A stretch of 64,000 bases of DNA from Glandiceps talaboti (Eukaryota > Hemichordata > Enteropneusta > Spengelidae). Where the stretch lies: the NCBI RefSeq assembly GCF_964340395.1, contig NC_135568.1, forward strand, positions 19,096,248-19,160,247, given 5' to 3'. Within the stretch, counting starts at the first letter, position 1. Each line of letters begins with the position of its first letter. Positions 12,716 to 23,841 of this stretch are shown piece by piece. The position numbers were made by a program, and so were the translations under genes. The notes under the pieces are model-generated. The model saw only the letters and a program-made list of their open reading frames with translations. It had not been told where the DNA came from and made no database searches.

Positions 12716-13034
12716 GTATAGAGATCGTAAATGTTTAGTAGATATGTCTGTAAGGCAGAGGACCAGATTTTTGTAGGAAGAGAGATTGCTGCCAAACGAA
12801 GGAAATGTTATGTTTACATGATTTCAGGATGTCAAATTTTTGTTTAGTTCTGTGGAATTGTATCCAAATACAGGATCAGTGTCACCTTCTATTAGAATAC
12901 TTAATCTCTGTAACCATGGCAATATGACAACACATTATGATGAGGGTAATCCTTCTTTTAGATTTCAACAGATATTACAGAATAATTCCACTTAAAATGA
13001 AAATAAATTACAAATGCAAATTTCGTTTTCATAG
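12716..13034 (+). other. Unique end of the collagen intron
   Basis: About 320 bp of apparently single-copy DNA between the 40-bp array and the acceptor TTTTCATAG at 13034. No repeat family or additional exon was recognised. Confidence 0.5.
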
Positions 13035-13182
13035 GGTGTGCCAGGAGAAAGTTGTGATCCAGAACAGTGCAAAGAAGGTCCACAAGGCCCAATTGGTCCA
13101 CCAGGTTCACCAGGTCCACCTGGTCCTAAAGGTTCACCAGTTGTTGGAGAACCTGGCCCTGCAGGACCTCCTGGCCCCACAG
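13035..13182 (+). CDS. COL18A1: Multiplexin collagen triple-helix exon 4
   Basis: The 148-bp exon starts in phase 0 ([20 protein letters not shown]) and continues in Gly-X-Y triplets to ...GPAGPPGPT, ending one base into a glycine codon. It joins the previous exon as ...GPKGEP-GVPGES without breaking the period. The segment [10 protein letters not shown] is a non-collagenous interruption with two cysteines, which could form interchain disulfides near the C-terminal end of the helix. The donor CCACAG|GTGATG keeps perfect periodicity with the next exon (GPT-GSK-GSQ-GMP). A second donor 12 bp further on (TCTA|GTGAGT, exon end 13194) is also in frame and would insert four residues. Confidence 0.9.
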
Positions 13183-13409
13183 GTGATGGATCTAGTGAGT
13201 ATAATGGTCCATATGTAATATGTTGAGTTTGTGAATACTTGCCTAGCATAGATAGATTTTGGGAAAAGTGTGCTAGTCACAGGATAATGTGGGTAATTTT
13301 ATGGCAAAGGTGGACTAAGTATGGAAGGACATTTTGGTATCTTGCTGATAATTCCCTAGAAATTTGAATGCTCATACATTGATGTCATCATCATTGTATT
13401 CCAATCCAG

Positions 13410-13534
13410 GTTCAAAAGGAAGCCAGGGAATGCCAGGACCAAGAGGCCCACCTGGCCCACCTGGCCCACCAGGTACATCAAGTGGTCCATCAAGTGGTCC
13501 AACCGATGGTTCACCAGTCAACCAACCTACTACA
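13410..13534 (+). CDS. COL18A1: Multiplexin collagen exon 5: end of the triple helix and start of NC1
   Basis: The 125-bp exon starts in phase 1 and ends in phase 0. It encodes the last triplets (GSKGSQGMPGPRGPPGPPGP) and then a Gly/Ser/Thr/Pro-rich non-helical segment (TSSGPSSGPTDGSPVNQPTT). This marks the change from triple helix to the C-terminal non-collagenous NC1 domain. The acceptor is TATTCCAATCCAG and the donor is ACA|GTAAGC. The serine-glycine pairs in SSGPSSG could be glycosaminoglycan attachment sites, as known for collagens XV and XVIII, but that is inference. Confidence 0.9.
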
Positions 13535-13589
13535 GTAAGCATAAATATTTGTCATTCTAGAAAATAAATTGACATTGCAGGGTGTAAAT

Positions 13590-16500
13590 TAGCACAGACA
13601 AGTAAATTAGCACAGACAAGTACATTAACACAGACAAGTACATTAACACAGACAAGTAAATTAACACAGACAAATACATTAACACAGACAAGTAAATTAA
13701 CACAGACAAGTACATTAACAGTATACACAGACAGACAAGTAAATTAACACAGACAAGTACATTAACACAGACAAGTACATTAACACAGACAAGTACATTA
13801 ACACAGACAAGTAAATTAACACAGACAAGTACATTAACACAGACAAGTAAATTAACACAGACAAGTAAATTAACACAGACAAGTACATTAACACAGGCAA
13901 GTACATTAACACAGACAAGTAAATTAACACAGACAAGTAAATTAACACAGACAAGTACATTAACACAGACAAGTACATTAACACAGACAAGTACATTAAC
14001 ACAGACAAGTAAATTAGCACAGACAAGTAAATTAACACAGACAAGTACATTAACACAGACAAGTAAATTAACACAGACAAGTAAATTAACACAGACAAGT
14101 ACATTAACACAGACAAGTAAATTAACACAGACAAGTACATTAACACAGACAAGTAAATTAACACAGACAAGTACATTAACACAGACAAGTACATTAACAC
14201 AGACAAGTACATTAACACAGACAAGTAAATTAACACAGACAAGTACATTAACACAGACAAGTACATTAACACAGACAAGTACATTAACACAGACAAGTAC
14301 ATTAACACAGACAAGTACATTAACACAGACAAGTAAATTAACACAGACAAGTAAATTAACACAGACAAGTACATTAACACAGACAAGTAAATTAACACAG
14401 ACAAGTAAATTAACACAGACAAGTACATTAACACAGGCAAGTACATTAACACAGACAAGTAAATTAACACAGACAAGTACATTAACACAGACAAGTACAT
14501 TAACACAGACAAATAAATTAACAGACAAGTACATTAACACAGACAAGTACATTAACACAGACAAGTAAATTAACACAGACAAGTAAATTAACACAGACAA
14601 GTACATTAACACAGACAAGTACATTAACACAGACAAATAAATTAACAGACAAGTACATTAACACAGACAAGTACATTAACACAGACAAGTACATTAACAC
14701 AGACAAGTACATTAACACAGACAAGTACATTAACAGACAAGTACATTAACACAGACAAGTACATTAACACAGACAAATAAATTAACAGACAAGTACATTA
14801 ACACAGACAAGTAAATTAACACAGACAAGTACATTAACACAGACAAGTACATTAACACAGACAAGTACATTAACAGACAAGTACATTAACACAGACAAGT
14901 AAATTAACACAGACAAGTAAATTAACACAGACAAGTACATTAACACAGACAAGTACATTAACACAGACAAGTAAATTAACACAGACAAGTACATTAACAC
15001 AGACAAGTACATTAACACAGACAAGTACATTAACACAGACAAGTAAATTAACAGACAAGTACATTAACAGACAAGTACATTAACACAGACAAGTACATTA
15101 ACACAGACAAGTACATTAACACAGACAAGTACATTAACACAGATATGTACATTAACACAGACAAGTACATTAACACAGACATGTACATTAACACAGACAA
15201 GTAAATTAACACAGACATGTACATTAACACAGACAGGTACATTAACACAGACATGTACATTAACACAGACATGTACATTAACACAGACAAGTACATTAAC
15301 ACAGACATGTACATTAACACAGACAAGTACATTAACACAGACATGTACATTAACACAGACAAGTACATTAACACAGACATGTACATTAACACAGACAAGT
15401 ACATTAACACAGACATGTACATTAACACAGACAAGTACATTAACACAGACATGTACATTAACACAGACAAGTACATTAACACAGACAAGTACATTAACAC
15501 AGATATGTACATTAACACAGACAAGTACATTAACACAGACAAGTACATTAACACAGACAAGTACATTAACACAGACAAGTACATTAACAGTATACACAGA
15601 CAAGTACATTAACACAGACAAGTAAATTAACACAGACAAGTACATTAACACAGACAAGTAAATTAACACAGACAAGTAAATTAACACAGACAAGTAAATT
15701 AACACAGACAAGTACATTAACACAGACAAGTAAATTAACACAGACAAGTACATTAACACAGACAAGTACATTAACACAGACAAGTAAATTAACACAGACA
15801 AGTACATTAACACAGACAAGTACATTAACACAGACAAGTAAATTAACACAGACAAGTAAATTAACACAGACAAGTAAATTAACAGACAAGTACATTAACA
15901 CAGACAAGTACATTAACACAGACAAGTAAATTAACACAGACAAGTACATTAACACAGACAAGTACATTAACACAGACAAGTACATTAACACAGACAAGTA
16001 CATTAACACAGACAAGTAAATTAACACAGACAAGTACATTAACACAGACAAGTACATTAACACAGACAAGTACATTAACACAGACAAGTACATTAACACA
16101 GACAAGTACATTAACACAGACAAGTACATTAACACAGACAAGTACATTAGCACAGACAAGTAAATTAACACAGACAAGTAAATTAACAGACAAGTACATT
16201 AACACAGACAAGTAAATTAACACAGACATGTACATTAACACAGACAAGTAAATTAGCACAGACAAGTACATTAACACAGACAAGTACATTAACACAGACA
16301 AGTAAATTAACACAGACAAGTACATTAACACAGACAAGTAAATTAGCACAGACAAGTACATTAACACAGACAAGTAAATTAGCACAGACAAGTACATTAA
16401 CACAGACAAGTACATTAACACAGACAAGTAAATTAACAGACAAGTAAATTAGCACAGACAAGTACATTAACACAGACAAGTACATTAACACAGACAAGTA

Positions 16501-18287
16501 CATTAACACAGACAAGTACATTAACACAGACAAGTAAATTAACACAGACAAGTACATTAACACAGACAAGTACATTAACACAGACAAGTAAATTAACACA
16601 GACAAGTAAATTAACACAGACAAGTACATTAACACAGACAAGTACATTAACACAGACATGTACATTAACACAGACAAGTAAATTAACACAGACAAGTAAA
16701 TTAACACAGACAAGTACATTAACACAGACATGTACATTAACACAGACAAGTACATTAACACAGACATGTACATTAACACAGACAAGTACATTAACACAGA
16801 CATGTACATTAACACAGACAAGTACATTAACACAGACAAGTACATTAACACAGACAGGTACATTAACACAGACATGTACATTAACACAGACATGTACATT
16901 AACACAGACAAGTACATTAACACAGACAAGTACATTAACACAGACATGTACATTAACACAGACAAGTACATTAACACAGACATGTACATTAACACAGACA
17001 AGTACATTAACACAGACAAGTACATTAACACAGACATGTACATTAACACAGACAAGTACATTAACACAGACATGTACATTAACACAGACAAGTACATTAA
17101 CACAGACAAGTACATTAACAGACAAGTACATTAACACAGACAAGTACATTAACACAGACAAGTATATTAACACAGACAAGTACATTAACAGACAAGTACA
17201 TTAACACAGACAAGTAAATTAACACAGACAAGTAAATTAACACAGACAAGTACATTAACACAGACAAGTACATTAACACAGACAAGTATATTAACACAGA
17301 CAAGTACATTAACACAGACAAGTACATTAACACAGACAAGTACATTAACACAGACAAGTATATTAACACAGACAAGTACATTAACAGACAAGTACATTAA
17401 CACAGACAAGTACATTGACACAGACAAGTAAATTAACACAGACAAGTACATTAACACAGACAAGTACATTAACACAGACAAGTACATTAACACAGACAAA
17501 TACATTAACACAGACAAGTACATTAACACAGACAAGTACATTAACACAGACAAGTACATTAACACAGACAAGTAAATTAACACAGACAAGTACATTAACA
17601 CAGACATGTACATTAACAGACAAGTACATTAACACAGACAAATAAATTAACACAGACAAGTACATTAACACAGATATGTACATTAACAGGCAAGTAAATT
17701 AACACAGACAAGTAAATTAACATGCACAGACAAGTACATTAACACAGACAAGTACATTAACACAGACAAGTACATTAACACAGACATGTACATTAACAGA
17801 CAAGTAAATTAACACAGACAAGTACATTAACAGACAAGTACATTAACACAGACAAGTACATTAACACAGACAAGTACATTAACACAGACAAGTACATTAA
17901 CACAGACAAGTACATTAACACAGACAAGTACATTAACACAGACAAGTACATTAACACAGACAAATAAATTAACACAGACAAGTACATTAACACAGACAAG
18001 TACATTAACACAGACAAGTACATTAACACAGACAAGTACATTAACACAGACAAGTAAATTAACACAGACAAGTACATTAACACAGACAAATAAATTAACA
18101 CAGACAAGTACATTAACACAGACAAGTACATTAACACAGACAAGTACATTAACACAGACAAGTACATTAACACAGACAAATAAATTAACACAGACAAGTA
18201 CATTAACACAGACAAGTACATTAACACAGACAAGTACATTAACACAGACAAGTACATTAACACAGACAAGTAAATTAACACAGACAA
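13590..18287. repeat. 18-bp minisatellite, ~260 copies, filling an intron
   Basis: The unit is ACATTAACACAGACAAGT, with AAATTAACACAGACAAGT as the main alternative. Minor variants are CAGACATGT, CAGATATGT, TTAGCACAG and TATATTAAC. A recurrent 2-bp deletion gives 16-bp units (ATTAACAGACAAGT). The array occupies nearly all of the intron 13535-18357. It leaves about 55 bp after the donor and about 70 bp before the next acceptor. The many open frames on both strands follow from the 18-bp period. Confidence 0.97.
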
Positions 18288-18357
18288 TGATGTTGTACTA
18301 CTTTATATATCATACATACTTAATCCATACATCATTTGACCTTCGACCTTTTTACAG

Positions 18358-18486
18358 GTATCAACATACTTAACACAAAATGAGATGCAGTCAGTTGCTA
18401 GAGTGACACCAGTTGGTGGGTTGGCATTTATACATGACAGACAAGAGTTGTATGTAAGAGTAGAAGAAGGCTGGCAGGTTATAGAG
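18358..18486 (+). CDS. COL18A1: Multiplexin NC1 trimerisation-domain exon
   Basis: The 129-bp exon (43 codons, phase 0 to 0) encodes VSTYLTQNEMQSVARVTPVG, then GLAFIHDRQELYVRVEEGWQ and VIE. The block PxGxLxFxxxxxELYVRVxxGW is the signature of the collagen XV/XVIII trimerisation domain (vertebrate multiplexins have an EGWLIFV...EELYVRV version), which holds the three chains together and aligns the helix. The acceptor is CCTTTTTACAG and the donor is GAG|GTAAGA. It sits between the end of the helix and the Pro-rich hinge, the order expected for NC1. Confidence 0.93.
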
Positions 18487-18509
18487 GTAAGATTAGAACC
18501 AATGTTAAC

Positions 18510-18880
18510 CAGCTATATAGCTATATGCCTCAAAATACTGCCAAGTGTAAACCAAGTCATTCCCTGTATATCAGCTATATAGCTATATACCTCAAAATAC
18601 TGCCAAGTGTAAACCAAGTCATTCCCTGTATATCAGCTATATAGCTATATGCCTCAAAATACTGCCAAGTGTAAACCAAGTCATTCCCTGTATATCAGCT
18701 ATATAGCTATATGCCTCAAAATACTGCCAAGTGTAAACCAAGTCATTCTCTGTATATCAGCTATATAGCTATATGCCTCAAAATACTGCCAAGTGTAAAC
18801 CAAGTCATTCTCTGTATATCAGCTATATAGCTATATGCCTCAAAATACTGCCAAGTGTAAACAAAGTCATTCTCTGTATA
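18510..18880. repeat. 62-bp tandem repeat, ~6 copies
   Basis: The unit is approximately AGCTATATAGCTATATGCCT, CAAAATACTGCCAAGTGTAA, ACCAAGTCATTCCCTGTATA and TC. Copies are almost identical (TTCCCTG/TTCTCTG, ATACCTC/ATGCCTC). It begins about 25 bp after the donor of the trimerisation exon, in the intron. Confidence 0.93.
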
Positions 18881-18909
18881 AGCTTTCTACCACTATACCT
18901 CAGTGTAGT

Positions 18910-19858
18910 TAGTCCCTGCCGGACGAAGTCCGGGACGGGGACTTATGGATTTGGTTCCGTCCGTCCGTTTGTCCAGAGCCATTTCTTGGAGATGCCTGGA
19001 CCGATTTTTTTCAAACTTGGTACAGGGGCAACATACAATGGCATACATATGCATGTTAATTTGTTTCATGATATGATCGAATAGCAGCCATTTTGTTTGC
19101 AAATTTTCCCTGTCTAAAGCCATAACTCAGACATGCTTTAACAGATCTCATTCAAAGTTGCTATTAGGACAGTGTTATATGACATACATGTGCATATTCA
19201 TTGTTGTCGTAATACGATCCAATATGGCTGCCTGGCAGTCATTTTGTTTGCGAATTTTCCATGTCCAAAGCCATAACTCAGACATGCTTAAACAGATCTC
19301 ATTCAAAGTTGGTATTAGGACAGTGTTCTATGACATACATGTGCATATCCATTTTCGTCGTGATACGATCCAATATAGCTGCCTGGCAGCCATTTTGTTT
19401 TGTGAATTTTCCATTTTCCATGTCCAAAGCCATAACTCAGACTCCATTTTCATCGTGATATGATCCCCCATACCCAACCAATCCTTTATTGTTGGAGGCA
19501 TATTCCATGTCCAACAAGCACACACAACATATCTAAGTCTGTTTGTTTTAGGTTCACAAATGTTGTTGCGTGATCAGAGTAGTGATAATTCCTTAAAACC
19601 CAATTATAGCGGGGACTATGTCATTCTCAATGACTTGTCATTGTTGTCATGATACGATCCAATATGGCCACCTAGCAGCCATTTTGTTTGTGAATTTTCC
19701 ATGTCCGAAGCCATAACTCAGACATGCTTGAACAGATCTCATTCAAAGTTGGCATTAGGATAGTGTTCTATGACATACATGTGCATATCCATTTTCATCG
19801 TGATACGATCCAATATGGCTGCCTGGCAGCCATTTTGTTGGGAATTTTCCATGTCCAA
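18910..19858 (+). mobile_element. Interspersed repeat family A, copy with an extra internal segment
   Basis: Starts TAGTCCCTGCCGGACGAAGT and carries the family's hallmark blocks: TTTCTTGGAGATGCCTGGAC, TTTTTTTCAAACTTGGTACA, and ~150-bp sub-repeats containing CATGTCCAAAGCCATAACTC with AACAGATCTCATTCAAAGTT. It reaches the palindromic end GCGGGGACTA at 19609-19618 plus TGTCATTCTCAATGACTTG. After this end another fragment of the internal sub-repeat follows (about 19637-19858). The ends TAGTCCCYGC and GCGGGGACTA are reverse complements, suggesting a non-autonomous DNA element. No transposase is seen. Confidence 0.65.
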
Positions 19859-19864
19859 ATTATT

Positions 19865-20075
19865 AAAACTAACTAACTAGTACATTGAGTTGTACTGTCT
19901 ATGCCATTATTACTATAACTAACTAGTACATTGAGTTGTACTGTCTATGCCATTACTACTATAACTAACTAGTACATTGAGTTGTACTGTCTATGCCATT
20001 ATTACTATAACTAACTAGTACATTGAGTTGTACTACTGTGTTACGTTTGCTATTTTTGCATTCTAACAAATTATT
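19865..20075. repeat. 47-bp tandem repeat, ~4 copies
   Basis: The unit is approximately TAACTAACTAGTACATTGAG, TTGTACTGTCTATGCCATTA and TTACTAT. It lies in the intron between the trimerisation exon and the short hinge exon at 20164. Confidence 0.85.
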
Positions 20076-20163
20076 AAAACTAACTCTTAGACGCAAACTC
20101 ATACACAAAGTATCACTGGATTAAAAAATATTGGCGTAATGCATTTTATTTTATTTTTTTTAG

Positions 20164-20202
20164 CTTGGGCCAATTCTGCCACTTCCTCCTATACCAGTCA
20201 CA
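20164..20202 (+). CDS. COL18A1: Multiplexin NC1 hinge micro-exon
   Basis: A 39-bp exon (13 codons, phase 0 to 0) encoding LGPILPLPPIPVT. The acceptor has a long T-rich tract (TTTTATTTTTTTTAG) and the donor is ACA|GTAAGT. The Pro-rich sequence directly follows the trimerisation domain, as the short proline-rich linker does in vertebrate collagens XV and XVIII. This start of the hinge region connects the trimer to the endostatin module. The clean splice sites and matching phase support it despite its small size. Confidence 0.82.
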
Positions 20203-20452
20203 GTAAGTAACACTCTTGTCAATTTGTATCCATTTATAGTTTTTTAGCCCCCCCCCCTCCCCCCACCGTCTCTTGCCACTCTAAATCTAACTGCATATTC
20301 AGCCATCTCATTAATAATCTTGCATAAGCACTGATCCAAGACCTACATCAGATGCATCAGTTCATAAGATAAATATTCTACTAATATCAAGGAGCCTTAG
20401 AATCAGCTTCTTACTCAATAGATCTTTCAGAATATTAATTGCTCATTCTTGA

Positions 20453-20586
20453 TATCATGTTCCCCTAACTTACTCTGTCCTGGAATCTCATGTTCCCCTA
20501 ACTTACTCTGTCCTGGAATATCATGTTCCCCTAACTTACTCTGTCCTGGAATATCATGTTCCCCTAACTTACTCTGTCCTGGAATA
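20453..20586. repeat. 33-bp tandem repeat, 4 copies
   Basis: The unit is approximately TCATGTTCCCCTAACTTACT then CTGTCCTGGAATA, four near-identical copies. It is intronic, just upstream of a LINE fragment. A run of mixed C (about 20249-20265) lies further upstream. Confidence 0.9.
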
Positions 20587-20661
20587 TTTGTTAGTACAGC
20601 AGAATATTCCCTAAGCACTTTTCTTAATTCTCTCTGTTGAATATCAGTACTGGACATAAAA

Positions 20662-21480
20662 ATCATGGATGACACAAAACAAACTTCAACTAAATGATGG
20701 TAAAACTGAGGTACTACTCGTTAGGTTTATGCGCATACCCCGTCCCATTGACAGTATAAACATTGGATCATGTTCTGTTGACTTGGTTAACTATGAACGC
20801 AATATTGGTGTAACTTTCGATGATAAACACACTCTTAGGAAGCACATTACCATAACATGCAATTCGATCTATTACAATCTTTGAAAAATTGGTCGCATTC
20901 GTCGCTATCTTACAAGTGAAGCATGTGAAAATCTAGTCCATGCTCTTGTCTCATGCAAACTGGATTACTGTAATGGACTCTTATATGGTTTAGCATCTAA
21001 AGACATTACTCATCTACAACACGCTCAAAACACAGCGGCCAGAATTGTTTCACGCCGCAAGAAATCAGACCATATCTCCCCAGTTCTCAAGGATCTACAT
21101 TGGCTACCAGTCTACTACAGAATACATTACAAAATACTCTTGATGACCTACAAAGCTCTCAACAATGCTGCACCTAGTTACATATCAGATCTGATCAGTT
21201 ATAAGCATGCTCCATGGTACTTCGCTCCAACTACTAAGGTCTATTACACATCCCACCCTGCAAACTTAAATCATATGGTGAACATGCTTTTTTCATGTGC
21301 TGCCCCACAATTATGGAACAGTATTCCGGTTGCTCTGCATCAATCACCAACTCTGGACAAGTTCAGGAAGGACATTAAGACTGAGAGCATTTTAGTGTCC
21401 TGTAAAGTGCCTTTGAACATTCTGAGTAATGGATTCAGGTGCTATATAAATTGTTTGATTGATTGATTGATCTTCATATG
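20662..21480 (+). mobile_element. CR1/L2-like LINE 3' fragment, degenerate
   Basis: Translation with one stop (20882) and minor frame disturbance gives the C-terminal half of a LINE reverse transcriptase: LNDGKTEVLLVRF near 20690, VNYERNIGVTFDDKHTLRKH, then SCKLDYCNGLLYGL, HAQNTAARIVSRRKKSDHIS, LKDLHWLPVYYRIHYKILLM, TYKALNNAAPSYISDLI and a final PQLWNSIPVALH. LHWLPVxxRIxxKI is a hallmark of CR1/L2-type elements. The end has a TGCTATATAAATTGTTTGAT segment followed by (ATTG/GATT) repeats, the usual tail of this group. The tail stops immediately before the hinge repeat exon at 21486. Confidence 0.85.
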
Positions 21481-21485
21481 TACAG

Positions 21486-22802
21486 TCTGCACCAATTCAT
21501 CAGACACCTTCACATTCTCCACTGATTCCTTCAACTCCATATGTACAGTCTGTACCAATTCATCAGACACCTTCACATTCTCCACTGATTCCTTCAACTC
21601 CATATGTACAGTCTGTACCAATTCATCAGACACCTTCACATTCTCCACTGATTCCTTCAACTCCATATGTACAGTCTGTACCAATTCATCAGACACCTTC
21701 ACATTCTCCACTGATTCCTTCAACTCCATATGTACAGTCTGCACCAATTCATCAAACACCTTCACATTCTCCACTGATTCCTTCAACTCCATATGTACAG
21801 TCTGTACCAATTCATCAGACACCTTCACATTCTCCACTGATTCCTTCAACTCCATATGTACAGTCTGCACCAATTCATCAAACACCTTCACATTCTCCAC
21901 TGATTCCTTCAACTCCATATGTACAGTCTGCACCAATTCATCAGACACCTTCACATTCTCCACTGATTCCTTCAACTCCATATGTACAGTCTGCACCAAT
22001 TCATCAGACACCTTCACATTCTCCACTGATTCCTTCAACTCCATATGTACAGTCTGCACCAATTCATCAGACACCTTCACATTCTCCACTGATTCCTTCA
22101 ACTCCATATGTACAGTCTGCACCAATTCATCAGACACCTTCACATTCTCCACTGATTCCTTCAACTTCATATGTACAGTCCGCACCAATTCATCAGACAC
22201 CTTCACATTCTCCACTGATTCCTTCAACTCCATATGTACAGTCTGCACCAATTCATCAGACACCTTCACATTCTCCACTGATTCCTTCAACTCCATGTGT
22301 ACAGTCTGCACCAATTCATCAGACACCTTCACATTCTCCACTGATTCCTTCAACTCCATATGTACAGTCTGCACCAATTCATCAGACACCTTCACATTCT
22401 CCACTGATTCCTTCAACTCCATATGTACAGTCTGCACCAATTCATCAGACACCTTCACATTCTCCACTGATTCCTTCTACGCCATATGTACAGTCTGCAC
22501 CAATTCATCAGACACCTTCACATTCTCCACTGATTCCTTCAACTCCATGTGTACAGTCTGCACCAATTCATCAGACACCTTCACATTCTCCACCGATTCC
22601 TTCTACGCCATATGTACAGTCTGCACCAATTCATCAGACACCTTCACATTCTCCACTGATTCCTTCAACTCCGTATGTACAGTCTGCACCAATTCATCAA
22701 ACACCTTCACATTCTCCACTGATTCCTTCAACTCCATGTGTACAGTCTGCACCAATTCATCAGACACCTTCACATTCTCCTAGCCTTAGATTTACAATCA
22801 TG
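21486..22802 (+). CDS. COL18A1: Probable multiplexin hinge exon: 63-bp coding minisatellite, 20.5 copies
   Basis: Twenty full 63-bp units and a partial one stay open in the phase expected from the flanking exons. Each encodes 21 residues, SAPIHQTPSHSPL then IPSTPYVQ, a Pro/Ser/Thr-rich mucin-like repeat. The last unit runs into SLRFTIM. If the acceptor is CATATGTACAG|TCT and the donor ATG|GTATTT, the exon is 1317 bp (439 codons), phase 0 to 0, between the micro-exon at 20164 and the exon at 30615. Unit differences favour this frame: CAG/CAA, TCT/TCC, CCA/CCG and TCA-ACT/TCT-ACG are all synonymous here but not in the other open frames. Some changes are not silent (GCA/GTA, CCA/TCA, TAT/TGT). 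The NC1 hinge of known multiplexins is also Pro/Ser/Thr-rich and protease-sensitive. The splice sites are weak, so expression is unproven. Confidence 0.55.
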
Positions 22803-22953
22803 GTATTTCTAATATCAAACTTGAGACTTTTCTAAGTCAGTCATTGCTAACGTGCATGTTTCCTCTAATCTCTGTCATAAATCTAACCCTAGGAGATGTA
22901 CATTCTAGATACACTAGACCTTTCTTCATAAAGCATCTAGCTTCTGTCAACTT

Positions 22954-23840
22954 CTGTCGGTGGTTTTTGTCGATATCCATCTACATTTTTAGTCCCCGCG
23001 GACAAAGTCCGGAACGGGGACTTATGGATTGGGTTCCGTCTGTCCGTGCGTGCGTGCGTCCGTCCGTCCGCAGCCGTTTCTTGGAGATGCCTGGACCGAT
23101 TTTTTTCAAACTTGGTACAGGGGCAACATGCTATGGCATACATATGCACATCAATTTGTTTAATGATACGATCCAATATGGCCGCCTAGCAACCATTTTG
23201 TTTGCGAATTTTCCCTGTCTAAAGCCATAACTCAGACATGCTTGAACAGATCTCATTCAAAGTTGGTATTAGGACAGTGTTCTATGACATACAGTGCATA
23301 TCCATTTTCATTGTGATACGATCCAATATGGCTGCCTGGTAGCCATTTTGTTTGCGAATTTTCATGTCCAAAGCCATAACTCAGACATGCTTGAACAGAT
23401 CTCATTCAAAGTTGGTATTAAGACAGTGTTCTATGACATACATGTGCATATCCATTTTTGTCGTGATACGATCCAATATGGCTGCCTGGCAGCCATTTTG
23501 TTTGTGAATTTTCCATGTCCAAAGCCATAACTCAGACTCCATTTTCATCGTGATATGATCCCCCATACCCAACCAATCCTTTATTGTTGGAGGCATATTC
23601 CATGTCCAACAAGCACACACAACATATCTAAGTCTGTTTGTTTTAGGTTCACAAATGTTGTTGCGTGATCAGAGTAGTGATAATTCCGTAAAACCCAATT
23701 ATAGCGGGGACTATGTCATTCTCAATGACTTGTTTTTAAATGAATTTTTAAAACTGTAAATTTCAGTAAAAAAAATGAGTGCTACTTTGATGACACCTTG
23801 TTATTGAACTATACATGCTACGTCGAAAAACCACCGACAG
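22954..23840. repeat. 18-20 bp inverted repeat flanking the family A copy
   Basis: The left arm CTGTCGGTGGTTTTTGTCGA (22954-22973) is mirrored at 23823-23840 by TCGAAAAACCACCGACAG, with one base difference. The arms enclose the family A element, so an older element with these ends may have received the insertion. Confidence 0.6.
22986..23740 (+). mobile_element. Interspersed repeat family A, near full-length copy
   Basis: Begins TTTTAGTCCCCGCGGACAAA and ends GCGGGGACTATGTCATTCTC at about 23705-23725. Inside are a GTCCGTGCGTGCGTGCGTCC tract, TTTCTTGGAGATGCCTGGAC, and two and a half ~150-bp sub-repeats (ACTCAGACATGCTTGAACAG, CGATCCAATATGGCTGCCTG). It is closely similar to the copies at 18910 and 35441. 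There is no coding capacity for a transposase, so it is a non-autonomous element. Confidence 0.7.
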
Positions 23841-23841
23841 C

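Noticed and set aside
12937-13249. Alternative-frame and minus-strand open frames over the collagen exons
   Set aside because: They are shadows of the Gly-X-Y codons. Only the + frame with GT/AG junctions keeps the triplet periodicity.
13557-18287. Long hydrophobic open frames on the minus strand (MSVLMYLSVL-like), resembling membrane proteins
   Set aside because: They are translations of the 18-bp satellite. Several overlapping frames are open on both strands and every indel switches frame.
18345-18400. Possible origin of the 18-bp satellite from the start of the trimerisation exon (TACTTAACACAAAATG resembles ACATTAACACAGACAA)
   Set aside because: The match is short and AT/AC-rich, and the array does not abut the exon as the splice-site arrays do. 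Chance similarity is more likely.
21442-22467. Minus-strand frame with a coiled-coil-like ENVKVSDELVQTVHMELKES repeat
   Set aside because: The units with TCTACGCCA create a stop in this frame, while the same changes are silent in the + frame that fits the collagen exon phases.
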